32,320 nt of DNA from CAZJJZ01 sp964546505 (GTDB lineage: Bacteria > Patescibacteriota > Gracilibacteria > UBA1369). Position numbers and translations under genes: made by a program. Positions 23,588 through 32,291 of this stretch are shown piece after piece. The first letter of the stretch is position 1; every line of letters starts with the position of its first letter. Below the pieces are notes generated by a model that was not told the origin of the DNA, ran no database searches, and was given only the letters and a program-made list of their open reading frames with translations. Location: positions 1-32,320 of the forward strand of contig CAZJJZ010000015.1 of NCBI GenBank assembly GCA_964546505.1. Direction: 5' to 3'.

Positions 23588-24034
23588 ATGTATTTTATTC
23601 ATGATGGTAGAGAGTCTACACCAGAAACTCCCTCCAAAAGTGGAGTTGAAGAGGCTCAGGATATATTTAAGAACCAATTTGGTTTGGTGCAGTTAGAAGC
23701 TAAGAGCGAGAAAAGCGATAAAGCAGGGGATACCGAAATTAATTTACGTGGAGGTGTCAGTGATAAACACGTAGAACAAACCACACAAAAACTGAATACA
23801 CTTTTTCAGAAAGAGTTTAAAGAATACCATGATCAGATAAAATCTGCTTTAGAATTTGCCTATCAAGAGTGTGCTAAAACTGTTGATGCCAACTATGGCC
23901 AACATGGGAGATCTGGTGGAGGTGATGCAAAATATACACTAGATGAAAAAAAAAAAAAAATTGGAACTGCACGTTTCACAGTAAATTTTGATGGGGTTAC
24001 TAAAAAGTATCTATTAACAGTTGAAAAGGTTTAG
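23588..24034 (+). CDS. Hypothetical protein, 148 aa, containing an A14 tract
   Basis: This is a soluble protein with no family I recognise. The charged, low-complexity N-terminus (about 1-55) is followed by a helix (QKLNTLFQKEFKEYHDQIKS, LEFAYQECAKTV) and a beta-like end (GTARFTVNFDGVTKKYLLTV). Codons for EKKKK are a run of 14 A (23946-23959). This is a slippery tract where DNA or RNA polymerase could slip, and also a place where an assembly could be wrong by one base. The frame given here runs to a clean stop 7 bp before the stop of the convergent PBP gene. A good promoter supports expression. Confidence 0.68.
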   Translation: MYFIHDGRESTPETPSKSGVEEAQDIFKNQFGLVQLEAKSEKSDKAGDTEINLRGGVSDKHVEQTTQKLNTLFQKEFKEYHDQIKSALEFAYQECAKTVDANYGQHGRSGGGDAKYTLDEKKKKIGTARFTVNFDGVTKKYLLTVEKV

Positions 24035-24040
24035 AGCTTT

Positions 24041-26304
24041 CTACTTCTTATCCGGTGGTACGGAATAATACTCCATTAAGTACTCGGCGATTTCACGGAA
24101 TAGAGGAGCGGCGGTTTGGCCTGACCACTCGCTGGAACGAGGTCGGTCGAGTTTTACCAGGATGACAAACTTAGGATCATTGATGGGGCCAAAACCGGCA
24201 AGGGTAGCAATAGTGGTACCGGCGCCCGTAAGCGGTTTGCCGTGTTTATATGTTTGCGAAGTTCCGGTTTTTCCCGCCAGATAGTATTTGTCTAAGCGAG
24301 CCTGATTTTCCACTCCTTCCTCAATCACAGCCACCAACATGCCTTTGAGAGTTTCTGCGGTCTCTGGTTTGATGACCTGAGCTAAAACGGTAGGTTCGGT
24401 TTTGACGATTTGATTACCTTTTTGAACACTATCAATGATATATGGTTGCATCAACTTACCCCCATTGGCGATAGTGGCATAGGCGCTGATTATTTGCACC
24501 ATATTGGTGGTGAGACCTTGTCCGAAGGCGTGCGTCACCAACTCTGATTCTGCCCACTGACTGAAATGAGACAGTACACCGGCTTGTTCATTATCCAATT
24601 CAATTTCAGTGCGTTCGCCAAAGCCGTACTTTTTCAAATAAGCATAGAAGAGATTACGGCCCATTTGCTGTGCTATTCGTCCAATACTGGTATTACAGGA
24701 TTGGGCTAGGATTTTGGTGGTATTAACTTGTCCGGTACAGAGTTTGGAAACATTTTTGATCTCAAATTCGTCCACTTTCAAAATTCCGGGATCATAAAAT
24801 GAGGTTAGTGCTGTGACAGCGCCATCATCCAATGCTGCTGACATGGTGATGGGTTTAAATACGGAGCCTGGTTCATAAGGAGCGGTAACAGGTTTATTTT
24901 GATACGCTTCCGCGCCGATATTATTTTTGTATTTTTCGTGAATAATTTGACCATTAGGTAGAGTTTTTTGGAAAATCATTAATCGATCCTGTGTGGCTTC
25001 ATTACGATAGAGCCAAAAAGTATTTTCCTTACCTTCTATGGGTAGGAGATTTTGAATTTCTTGTTCACTTAAATTAATGCGTTCTTTATCGAATACTGCG
25101 CTGTAATCATTGGGATTGAAATCAGGATAGCTGGCCATGGCGATGATGGCGCCGGTTTTGGGGTTCATAATCACTACTTGACCGGTATCGGCGCGAGTGT
25201 TTTGAACTGCGCGCTCTAATTTGTTTTCTACCACCATCTGAATTGAACGATCTATGGTTAAAGTAATGTTTTCACCATCTTCGGCTGGTTTGATGACAGA
25301 ATCACCTACAGTGATTAAGCGCCCCACAGAATCTTTTTGGGTTTGAAAAACACCGTTTTTGCCCCTCAACTCGTTGTCAAAACGGGATTCGATGCCATAG
25401 GCTCCCGTACCTTCTGGTGTGACAAATCCCACCACATTGGACGCTAAATTATTTTCTGGATAAAAACGGAAATACTGTTCTTGTAAGCCCAAACCGGCAA
25501 AGTTTTTGGCCTGATCTTCTTTGATGATGGCTTTGATTTTGTCTGAAGTTTCAGGTGAGAGTTTGCGTTTTAACACTACATAGCGATTGCGGCTTTGGAA
25601 TAGCCTTTCCAACTCCAAAGGAGCTGTGCCGATCAAATTACCCAACTTTTCTGCGGTGCCCTGCAGATCGGTAATTTTTGGCGGATAGGCAATTAAACTG
25701 TGATTGGTGGTGACTTCGACACCGGTCAGATTAGCTTCACGAATTTTGGTGGCCAGTTGATCATCAATTTTGGTACTAAGGATAATCATAGGTCTAATAT
25801 CAGAACTGATTTGTTCCAGAATTGAATTGTAGTAATTGCGATACAATTCATCGTCATTGTAGGGTTTGATTTGATCATATTCTTCAGGAGTTTTGGCATT
25901 GTCTTGTTCTTTTTGGATGCGGGCCTGATCAGCCGCCTTGGCTTCATCAAGATTGAAAATNNNNNNNNNNNNNNNNNNNNNNNNNNNTCTGCTACCAGTT
26001 TTTTGTCTTTGATCATGGTTGGATCGGCGAAAAGCATATCCAAGGTGGAGTTGGTAGCCAAACGCACATTTTCTCCTGAGGAATAGTCTTGAATAAAAAT
26101 TTCACCTCGATGGGCGGGTAATTCGGCGTAACCGGAGTGTTCTTTACTGGCCAGGGCAAAGTAGTAATCATGCGACATCACCTGTAGCACAAATAATCGT
26201 CCAACTATAATTGCCGTAATTAAAAACATGATCACCAACACCACCAGGTTGCGGTCTATTAAAGGCAATATTTGACGGGCACGAGAGGAGAGCTTTCTAG
26301 GCAT
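24041..26304 (-). CDS. Class B penicillin-binding protein (FtsI/PBP2-like transpeptidase)
   Basis: This is one gene interrupted by an N gap at 25961-25987. The N-terminal piece has one membrane segment (LVVLVIMFLITAIIVGRLFV) and the start of the dimerisation domain (HRGEIFIQDY). After the gap the chain resumes as IFNLDEAKAADQARIQKEQD and continues unbroken. The transpeptidase domain has all three active-site motifs: S-x-x-K in PGSVFKP, S-x-N in SCNTS and K-T-G in AGKTGTSQ. It crosslinks peptidoglycan in septation or elongation and is the target of beta-lactams. The two sides of the gap are in different frames, so the true gap must be one base more (or two fewer) than a multiple of three, not 27. 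I start at ATG 26304 (MPRKLSS) because the ATG at 26334 touches the -10. The subtype is not clear. Confidence 0.9.
25961..25987. other. Assembly gap (27 N) with wrong length
   Basis: Twenty-seven undetermined bases inside the PBP gene. Coding is clear on both sides but in different frames, so the gap size is not exact. Confidence 0.99.
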
Positions 26305-26334
26305 GATAAAATATAGATTGGAGACTGCTGGCAT

Positions 26335-26362
26335 ATTATCAGCCAGTATGGCCTGAAATCAA
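26335..26362 (-). promoter_or_regulatory. Promoter of the PBP gene
   Basis: On the minus strand: TTGATT (26362-26357), 16 bp, GATAAT (26340-26335). Transcription would start near 26328, giving a leader of about 24 nt to ATG 26304. Confidence 0.6.
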
Positions 26363-26370
26363 TTGCATTG

Positions 26371-26405
26371 CGCAGGTAAAATTGTTACCCTCGCAGAGGT
26401 AAATA
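26371..26405. promoter_or_regulatory. Inverted and direct repeats before the M16 peptidase gene
   Basis: GGTAA-AATTG-TTACC (26375-26389) is a perfect inverted repeat. CGCAGGTAAA (26371-26380) recurs as CGCAGAGGTAAA (26392-26403). A possible -10, TAAATA (26400-26405), lies at the right distance from the M16 start (leader about 22 nt), with no good -35. The repeats occupy the -35 place, so a regulator may bind here. Confidence 0.4.
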
Positions 26406-26433
26406 GACACAAAACAGCTTTTAACAATGCACA

Positions 26434-27696
26434 ATGAAAAAAACAGTACTGGAAAATGGACTGAGAATTATTACAAAACCTTTGGATAGCACCCAAGCAG
26501 TGACGGTGTTGATTTTGGTGGGAGCAGGCTCTCGATATGAGAATAAAGCCATTAATGGAATTTCTCATTTTTTGGAACATATGTTTTTCAAAGGAGCCAA
26601 AAAATATCAAAATACCAAAGAAGTTTCAGAAGCGATTGATTCAGTAGGTGGAGATTTTAATGCTTTTACCGGTAAAGAATATGCTGGCTATTATGTGAAG
26701 GTTGCAGGAGAAAGTATTAATGTGGCGGTTGATGTGCTGGCTGACATGTTGTCTTATTCCAAGTTTGATCCAGTGGAAATCGATAAAGAGAGAGGTGTCA
26801 TTCTGGAGGAATACAATATGTATCAAGATACTCCGATGTATCAAGTCGGTTGGGATTTTGAAAAACTGCTGTTTGGTGATCAGCCTCTGGGATGGGATCA
26901 AGTGGGAACTAAAGAATTGATCAATACGGTTACTCAAGAACAATTTCAGGACTATTTTGCTAAATTGTATACTCCGGACAATACAGTGATTGTTGCTGCT
27001 GGAAAGGTTGATCATCAGTGGTTGGTGAGTGAAGTGCAAAAATTGTTCAAATTTAAACAAGCCCAAAAATCGCTTGTTTATGAGCCATTTAAAGGGATTT
27101 CGACTAGTCAAAAAATATTTTTGCACAATAAAAAAACAGAGCAGGCGCATCTGATTATTGGGTTTCCGGGTTATCAGGATTTGTCAGATCATTTCTACGC
27201 CTCTCGATTGTTGGCGGTGATTCTGGGTGGAAATATGTCTTCGCGCATGTTTCTGAATGTGCGAGAAGCGCGTGGATTGGCTTATTATATTTCTACTTCC
27301 ACTGATGAATATCAGGACATTGGTGTGTTTAGCACTTCAGCGGGAGTGTCTGTGGAAAGGGTGGAAGAAGCGGTGCAAGCGATTGTGGCTGAATACGCTA
27401 AGGTTTACGCTGATGGGGTGACCGCGGAGGAGTTGGCGAAAGCTAAAGCTTATTTGAAAGGAAAAGTCACTTTACGTTTTGAGGACTCAGAAGAATATGC
27501 CCATTTATTAGCGAAGTATGAGTTGTTGCACCGGGTATCCCGCTCACCAGAAGAAATTATTGCACTGATCGATCAAGTTGAATTGGCGGAGGTTAATGCT
27601 GTAGCCAGAGATTTGTTGAAGCCGGAAGCGATCAGAATGGCTTTGATCGGTCCTTTTGAAGATCAGCAAAAGCTGGTGGAATTGCTTAAATATTAA
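26434..27696 (+). CDS. M16-family zinc metallopeptidase (insulinase-like)
   Basis: This is a 420-residue peptidase. The inverted zinc motif HxxEH is seen in HFLEHMFFKG (H45, E48, H49), and the third ligand lies in VILEEYNMYQD (E125 or E126), at the normal distance of about 76 residues. The second half (SRMFLNVREARGLAYYISTS) is the inactive-like domain that forms the clam shell with the first. The family degrades peptides and signal sequences in the cytosol; no signal peptide is present. The gene is divergent from the PBP gene and overlaps the convergent gene after it by 11 bp. It is about the length of single-chain bacterial relatives such as PqqL or YmxG. Confidence 0.94.
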   Translation: MKKTVLENGLRIITKPLDSTQAVTVLILVGAGSRYENKAINGISHFLEHMFFKGAKKYQNTKEVSEAIDSVGGDFNAFTGKEYAGYYVKVAGESINVAVDVLADMLSYSKFDPVEIDKERGVILEEYNMYQDTPMYQVGWDFEKLLFGDQPLGWDQVGTKELINTVTQEQFQDYFAKLYTPDNTVIVAAGKVDHQWLVSEVQKLFKFKQAQKSLVYEPFKGISTSQKIFLHNKKTEQAHLIIGFPGYQDLSDHFYASRLLAVILGGNMSSRMFLNVREARGLAYYISTSTDEYQDIGVFSTSAGVSVERVEEAVQAIVAEYAKVYADGVTAEELAKAKAYLKGKVTLRFEDSEEYAHLLAKYELLHRVSRSPEEIIALIDQVELAEVNAVARDLLKPEAIRMALIGPFEDQQKLVELLKY

Positions 27697-28432
27697 CCTT
27701 CATGCAGTCATTGTATAGCTTGGTAATATCTTTATTGATAGCAACGGACTTTTCCTGGAGATAAAAACTGGCTTTACTGGGTGATCTATTGTGTTGACGT
27801 CGGTATTCTCTAAAGATTGATGTGAAGCTGAAATTTCGTAAATATTTGCGCAAAGCCACTTCTACTTTGATCAAGGGTGGGAATTCTTGTAAATGCTCAA
27901 GCAGATTTTTGAGCAATTCCGCGCGCCATTCGATTTCCACAATGCTGATTTCAAAACTATCCTGATAATTGCGTATGCGCAGAATTTTACAGTTGATGTG
28001 TCGATTCATTTCATCAGCAAGATTTTTGAGAATTGCTAAATTGATGATGTTTTGTTGATGTAAGGGACTTTTTTTGATGGCGTAATACAAATCAATGCTT
28101 TCTAGAGGATCATCACCAGGGATAGGAGTGGGTAATTCTGCCGGGCTACTGGGTGTGATGGTATGAGCGGAAAGAGTTTCTTCGCCGGTATTGGTATATT
28201 GGATTTTGACCTGTATTCTTTGTGCCAACATCATCAGTTCCGCGGGCAAGGTGAAGTGAGGGTCTGTTTTTTCGGCATCAAATTCAGAACTTGGTGGTTC
28301 GGTATCTACGGTGGTGATGGGGTCAAAAAAATCTTCCGTTTCGGTCAAGGTGTCGCGTTCATGTAGTTCATCCTTTTGACTCAGGTCTATTTGGTGTTCC
28401 TGCGGAGGTGCTGGAGTTATTTTTCTGTTCAC
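27686..28432 (-). CDS. Hypothetical protein, 248 aa, acidic N-terminus
   Basis: I do not recognise this protein. Residues 1-65 are acidic and probably disordered (DLSQKDELHERDTLTETEDF). The middle is Pro/Thr-rich, and residues 110-248 are helical and increasingly basic (NLAILKNLADEMNRHINCKI, EWRAELLKNLLEHLQEFP, FREYRRQHNRSPSKASFYLQ). There is no signal peptide or membrane segment. The charge split is like that of proteins that bind nucleic acid or a protein partner, which is only an inference. It has its own promoter and its 3' end overlaps that of the M16 gene by 11 bp. Confidence 0.7.
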   Translation of the reverse strand: MNRKITPAPPQEHQIDLSQKDELHERDTLTETEDFFDPITTVDTEPPSSEFDAEKTDPHFTLPAELMMLAQRIQVKIQYTNTGEETLSAHTITPSSPAELPTPIPGDDPLESIDLYYAIKKSPLHQQNIINLAILKNLADEMNRHINCKILRIRNYQDSFEISIVEIEWRAELLKNLLEHLQEFPPLIKVEVALRKYLRNFSFTSIFREYRRQHNRSPSKASFYLQEKSVAINKDITKLYNDCMKVNI

Positions 28433-28459
28433 AATAATACTGGTAATTCTAATGGCGCT

Positions 28460-28488
28460 ATTGTATTATTGGCTGGTGGATAATGCAA
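28460..28488 (-). promoter_or_regulatory. Promoter of the gene at 27686-28432
   Basis: On the minus strand: TTGCAT (28488-28483), 17 bp, TACAAT (28465-28460). The leader is about 21 nt. It lies in the 63-bp divergent space before pyrD, so the two genes may be regulated together. The pyrD side shows only weak candidates (TATTAT 28464-28469). Confidence 0.65.
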
Positions 28489-28495
28489 TTCAAAG

Positions 28496-29626
28496 ATGAG
28501 TCAAATTGTGGCCTGGCGTAATCGAATTATTAGCTTTTTCTATCGTTATCTGGCGAAACCAATCTATTTTGGAATGGATCCAGAATTTGTGCATGATCGG
28601 ATGATGTTGATAGGTAAGATTTTGGCTTCTAATCCGATTGGCAGAGGCTTGACTTGGCTGGCCTTTGGCTATGGCAACAAAATTTTGGAACAAAAAATCG
28701 CCGGCATTACGTTTAAAAATCCAGTAGGATTGGCGGCGGGTTTTGATAAAAATGCCGAGCTTATTCCACTGATGCCAGCTGTTGGTTTTGGTTTTGAAGA
28801 GGTAGGCTCAATCACTGGTGAAAGATGTGAAGGAAATCCTAAACCGCGCCTCTGGCGACTGCCCAAATCAAAGTCTTTGGTGGTTTATTATGGTTTGAAA
28901 AATAATGGTGCGGAGGAAATTTCCACCAGGTTGCGTGGGATTTCCACTGAAGGGAAATTTGCTTTTCCGGTGGGAATTTCTTTAGCCAAAACAAATTCTG
29001 AAGCCTGTGTGGACACAGACACTGCCGTGGCAGATTATGTTAAGGGGTATAAGGCGTTTCAGGCAATTGGTGACTATTACACCATCAATATTTCTTGCCC
29101 CAATGCTTTTGGCGGTGAACCTTTTACCGATGAAAGTAAATTGAATAAATTGCTCACTGCCTTGGATAAATACTATGTCAAAGGTAAGCCGGTTTTGGTG
29201 AAACTATCGCCGGATTTGAAGATGTCTGAAATCGATGTCATTCTGGCTGTTTGCGCAAAGCATCAGGTGGATGGATATGTTTGTACCAATTTGACCAAGG
29301 TGCGGGTGGCGGACAAAATCAAGGATGTCAATGTGCCGGAAAAGGGAGGTTTAAGTGGAAAATTGGTCAGCGGACTTTCTGATGATTTGATCGCACATGT
29401 TTACAAGGCGACAAAGGGCAAAAAAATCATTATTGGAGTTGGTGGGATTTTTACTGCAGCGGATGCTTACGCAAAAATCAGGCTTGGGGCGAATTTGGTG
29501 CAATTGATTACAGGCATGATTTATGAAGGCCCCCAGATGATTTCAGAGGTCAATCGCGGCTTGGTGGAATTGCTGAAGAGGGATGGGTTTAAGAATGTTT
29601 CAGAAGCTGTCGGGGTGGATTCCTGA
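28496..29626 (+). CDS. pyrD: Dihydroorotate dehydrogenase, class-2-like with catalytic Cys
   Basis: This is a 376-residue FMN enzyme of de novo pyrimidine synthesis that oxidises dihydroorotate to orotate. The plan is that of class 2 enzymes, which pass electrons to quinone: an N-terminal helical extension of about 60 residues (YRYLAKPIYFGMDPEFVHDR) and a core with NPVGLAAGFDKNAELIPLM, EVGSITGERCEGNPKPRLWR, VKLSPDL, CTNLTK, GGLSG and IIGVGGIFTAADAY. The catalytic motif is NISCPN with C201. Class 2 enzymes normally have Ser there (NxSSPN), and Cys is the mark of class 1. So it is either a diverged class 2 enzyme or one using another acceptor. The start at ATG 28496 has no Shine-Dalgarno. The gene is isolated from other pyrimidine genes in this window. 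Confidence 0.93.
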   Translation: MSQIVAWRNRIISFFYRYLAKPIYFGMDPEFVHDRMMLIGKILASNPIGRGLTWLAFGYGNKILEQKIAGITFKNPVGLAAGFDKNAELIPLMPAVGFGFEEVGSITGERCEGNPKPRLWRLPKSKSLVVYYGLKNNGAEEISTRLRGISTEGKFAFPVGISLAKTNSEACVDTDTAVADYVKGYKAFQAIGDYYTINISCPNAFGGEPFTDESKLNKLLTALDKYYVKGKPVLVKLSPDLKMSEIDVILAVCAKHQVDGYVCTNLTKVRVADKIKDVNVPEKGGLSGKLVSGLSDDLIAHVYKATKGKKIIIGVGGIFTAADAYAKIRLGANLVQLITGMIYEGPQMISEVNRGLVELLKRDGFKNVSEAVGVDS

Positions 29627-29742
29627 ATTTTGTTTGTACGGCGTTGGCTGTAGCAAAATTGACTTCTTTGATTGCAAAGTAAGAAATTTGTAACAAATTC
29701 CACTTTGAAGGGTTTTAAGTAACAATACATCATTTTGCCAAG

Positions 29743-31521
29743 ATGTCTAAAAAAACTTCAGCCGGTCCTTTACTGGCTTATTATTGGAAAATTACCGGTA
29801 ATTATCGGCCGCTATTGATTTTAAATATCTTGATGGTAGCGGTAGCATCAGGATTGGGAGTTTTGCTGACCAGCGTGTTGGGTGGTTTTATTGATATTTT
29901 GGCAACCAATCAAACTTATACTCCGGAAATTATTGAGCAGGCTTGGCGGCAGCTTTATATCACCATCGGTTTGATGGCCGCTGTATTTGTGTTGTGGAAA
30001 TCAAGCGGATATATTACCGCTCTGGTTGAATCGCGTGTGATTAAGCGGATTCTGGATAGTGCGTTTAAGTATTTGATCGGTCATTCGCACAACTTTTTTG
30101 CCAATTCATTCGCTGGATCTTTAGTGAAAAGACTGGGGCGTTTGGAAGCCACTTATGAGACTTTAGTGGACATGTTGATTTTTGAAGTGGTTAATAGCTC
30201 AACAGCACTTGCTGTAATAGTTGTTTCCGTGTTTTTCTTTAATCCCTGGCTGGGCTTGGTGGTGATGATAATGATTTTTTCTGCGGTTTATTTACATATT
30301 GTTTTTGGGAGAATAAAGTATCGAAAATTTGATCTGCCTTTATCCGCGATGGATTCCGAATGTGGTGCTGCACAGGCGGATGCGATTTCCAATATCTCAG
30401 TAATTAAAAATTTCGGAGCGGAAGAATTTGAGCAAAAACACTTTGCGAAAGTGACCACCAAATTTGAAAAACAGCTTTTTCGTACTTGGTCTTTTGGCAT
30501 GACTTTTGATTCCATTTTGGATTTTGTGATACAGCTTTTCAGAGTCATTTTATTGGTAGTCTCATTGATATTTGTCTTAAATGGTCAGATTACGGCTGCT
30601 AATTTTGTAGTGATTCAGGTGTTTATGTTTCGGGTATGGGATATTTTATTTTTCCTGAGCAGAATTTTTAGAAGGTATTATAAGTCTGTGGCTGATGCTT
30701 CAGAAATGGTACAAATTTTACAACAGGATCACGAAGTGAAAGATTTACCCACTGCAGTGCCATGGCCAATTAAACGCGGAGAAATTGAGTTTAAAAATGT
30801 TTCTTTTCGTTATCAAGAAAATGCTGATTTGGTTTTGAATCAATTTTCTTTGAGGATTAAACCAGGAGAAAAAGTAGCTTTAGTAGGTCCTTCCGGGGGA
30901 GGTAAGTCGACAATCTTAAAGCTTCTGACCAGACTTTATGATGTGTCAGATGGGGCGATTTTGATCGATGGCAAAGATATTCGTGAATACCAGCAGTCCA
31001 ATCTACGTTCTCAACTCTCTCTGGTTCCACAAGAACCGATTTTGTTTCATCGCACTTTGATGGAAAATATTCGTTATGGCCGGCAAGATGCGGCAGATGA
31101 GGAAGTGATCGCGGCGGCAAAAATGGCTTATTGCCATGATTTTATTACTTCATTTGAAAAGGGATATGATACTTATGTTGGTGAAAGAGGTGTAAAACTT
31201 TCTGGAGGGCAGAGGCAGAGAGTCGCTATTGCTCGAGCAATTTTGGCTAATTCGAAAATTCTACTTTTAGATGAAGCTACCAGTAGTTTGGACAGTGAAT
31301 CGGAGCAGTATATTCAAAAGGCCTTAGAAAATTTGATTAAACAAAAGACGGTTTTGGTAATTGCGCATAGGCTTTCTACCGTGATGAGTTCGGATCGTAT
31401 CATTGTAGTGAAAAATGGAGGTATAGTGGAACAAGGTTCACATGCTGATTTGCGTAATTCCAAAGGCAGTCTGTATGGTAAATTATGGGATACTCAGGTG
31501 GGTGAGTTTTTGGGGGATTAG
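29743..31521 (+). CDS. ABC exporter, fused membrane and ATPase domains (MsbA/LmrA type)
   Basis: This is a 592-residue half-transporter. Residues 20-330 contain about six membrane helices. The ATPase domain has Walker A GPSGGGKST near 380, the Q loop VPQEP, the signature LSGGQRQRVAIARAIL near 485-500, Walker B ILLLDEATSSLD near 505-516 and the switch IAHRLSTV. It should form a homodimer, or pair with a second half-transporter, and export a lipid, peptide or drug. The substrate cannot be told from sequence. No convincing promoter is visible in the 116 bp upstream. The start at ATG 29743 has no Shine-Dalgarno. Confidence 0.94.
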   Translation: MSKKTSAGPLLAYYWKITGNYRPLLILNILMVAVASGLGVLLTSVLGGFIDILATNQTYTPEIIEQAWRQLYITIGLMAAVFVLWKSSGYITALVESRVIKRILDSAFKYLIGHSHNFFANSFAGSLVKRLGRLEATYETLVDMLIFEVVNSSTALAVIVVSVFFFNPWLGLVVMIMIFSAVYLHIVFGRIKYRKFDLPLSAMDSECGAAQADAISNISVIKNFGAEEFEQKHFAKVTTKFEKQLFRTWSFGMTFDSILDFVIQLFRVILLVVSLIFVLNGQITAANFVVIQVFMFRVWDILFFLSRIFRRYYKSVADASEMVQILQQDHEVKDLPTAVPWPIKRGEIEFKNVSFRYQENADLVLNQFSLRIKPGEKVALVGPSGGGKSTILKLLTRLYDVSDGAILIDGKDIREYQQSNLRSQLSLVPQEPILFHRTLMENIRYGRQDAADEEVIAAAKMAYCHDFITSFEKGYDTYVGERGVKLSGGQRQRVAIARAILANSKILLLDEATSSLDSESEQYIQKALENLIKQKTVLVIAHRLSTVMSSDRIIVVKNGGIVEQGSHADLRNSKGSLYGKLWDTQVGEFLGD

Positions 31522-31536
31522 CGGTGTAGAAGTGAA

Positions 31537-31564
31537 TTGTTGTAATATTTGGTCAAAATATAGA
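31537..31564 (+). promoter_or_regulatory. Promoter of the lipoprotein gene at 31599
   Basis: TTGTTG (31537-31542), 16 bp, TATAGA (31559-31564). The leader is about 28 nt. A TATAAT at 31581-31586 is too close to the ATG and has no -35. Confidence 0.55.
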
Positions 31565-31598
31565 TTTTATCTAATGTATCTATAATTAAAAAAATACA

Positions 31599-32123
31599 AT
31601 GAAAAAAACTATCCTTATCTCAACCTTAATGCTTGGTACTGTAGCTTTGGCCGCTTGCGAACCAAACGCTACAACCACAGTCGGCTCTCCTAATCCAACC
31701 AAACCCGTCAAACCAATTGTTAATCAGAATGCTGATTATGTTGGGCTGACTGAAGAAGCAGCCGTTCAATTGGCAGAGTCCCGTGGTGCGCGCTTCAGAG
31801 TGGTAGAAAGAGACGGTCAGTCTTTACCAATTACCAAAGATTACATTGTCGGTAGAATAAATGCGACCGTACAAAATGGTATAGTTGTTAAATATGAAAT
31901 AGAGGGTAAGCCTCAAAATATCCCCGCCACGCCTCCAGCCACAGCAACTGATTATCGAGGCCTAACTGAATCTGCCGCCGCACAATTAGCAGAAACCAGA
32001 CAAGTTCCTTTTCGAGTCGTTAAACGAGATGGTGAAGCCTTGGCTGTTACTATGGATTATCGTCCAGGTAGAATCAATGCGGAGGTAGAGAAGGGTATTG
32101 TGGTGAATTATCAGGTTGAATAG
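31599..32123 (+). CDS. Lipoprotein with two I78-like peptidase-inhibitor domains
   Basis: This is a 174-residue protein. The signal peptide ends in a lipobox (LAAC, C20), so the protein should be anchored on the outside of the membrane. A Thr/Pro-rich linker leads to two copies of one domain, about 46-101 and 118-174. Each reads GLTE-AA-QLAE-R, then FRVV-RDG, then T-DY--GRINA-V--GIVV-Y. The second copy has TMDYRPGRINAEV, very close to the I78 inhibitor pattern of TMDYRPDRLN-V. I78 proteins are small secreted inhibitors of serine peptidases. Inhibition here is inferred from that resemblance. Tandem copies suggest a two-headed inhibitor that may protect surface proteins from foreign peptidases. 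Confidence 0.75.
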   Translation: MKKTILISTLMLGTVALAACEPNATTTVGSPNPTKPVKPIVNQNADYVGLTEEAAVQLAESRGARFRVVERDGQSLPITKDYIVGRINATVQNGIVVKYEIEGKPQNIPATPPATATDYRGLTESAAAQLAETRQVPFRVVKRDGEALAVTMDYRPGRINAEVEKGIVVNYQVE

Positions 32124-32171
32124 TCTTGGTTTTGCAGTTATGCTGTAGTCGAAACCAATAATTCAACAAAC

Positions 32172-32291
32172 ATGAAAAAAGCTTTTCTTCTGCTTGTGCT
32201 GGTCTTTTCTATGGGGACAGGTGCGGCCTTTGCTAACTTTACAGATGTCGATGGTGACTATCCTTATTATGACGCCGTTGAGTTTGGAGAC
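32172..32291 (+). CDS. Start of a secreted SLH-domain protein (truncated by scaffold end)
   Basis: About 40 genuine residues are present. A signal peptide (MKKAFLLLVLVFSMGTGAAF) is followed by ANFTDVDGDYPYYDAVEF, the usual opening of a first SLH repeat. The open frame continues to the end of the window, but from 32292 it encodes sequencing adapter, not the organism. The protein is probably a second surface protein of the wall-anchored type like that at 7175. Its length is unknown. A possible extended -10 lies near 32141-32149 (TGC-TGTAGT) but lacks a -35. Confidence 0.75.

Noticed and set aside
26305..26334. Earlier start for the PBP (MPAVSNLYFI)
   Set aside because: It begins 1 nt after the -10 hexamer, so it would not be in the transcript.
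31581..31586. TATAAT as -10 for the I78 lipoprotein
   Set aside because: It has no -35 and would leave a leader of about 5 nt; the promoter at 31537-31564 fits the pattern of the others.
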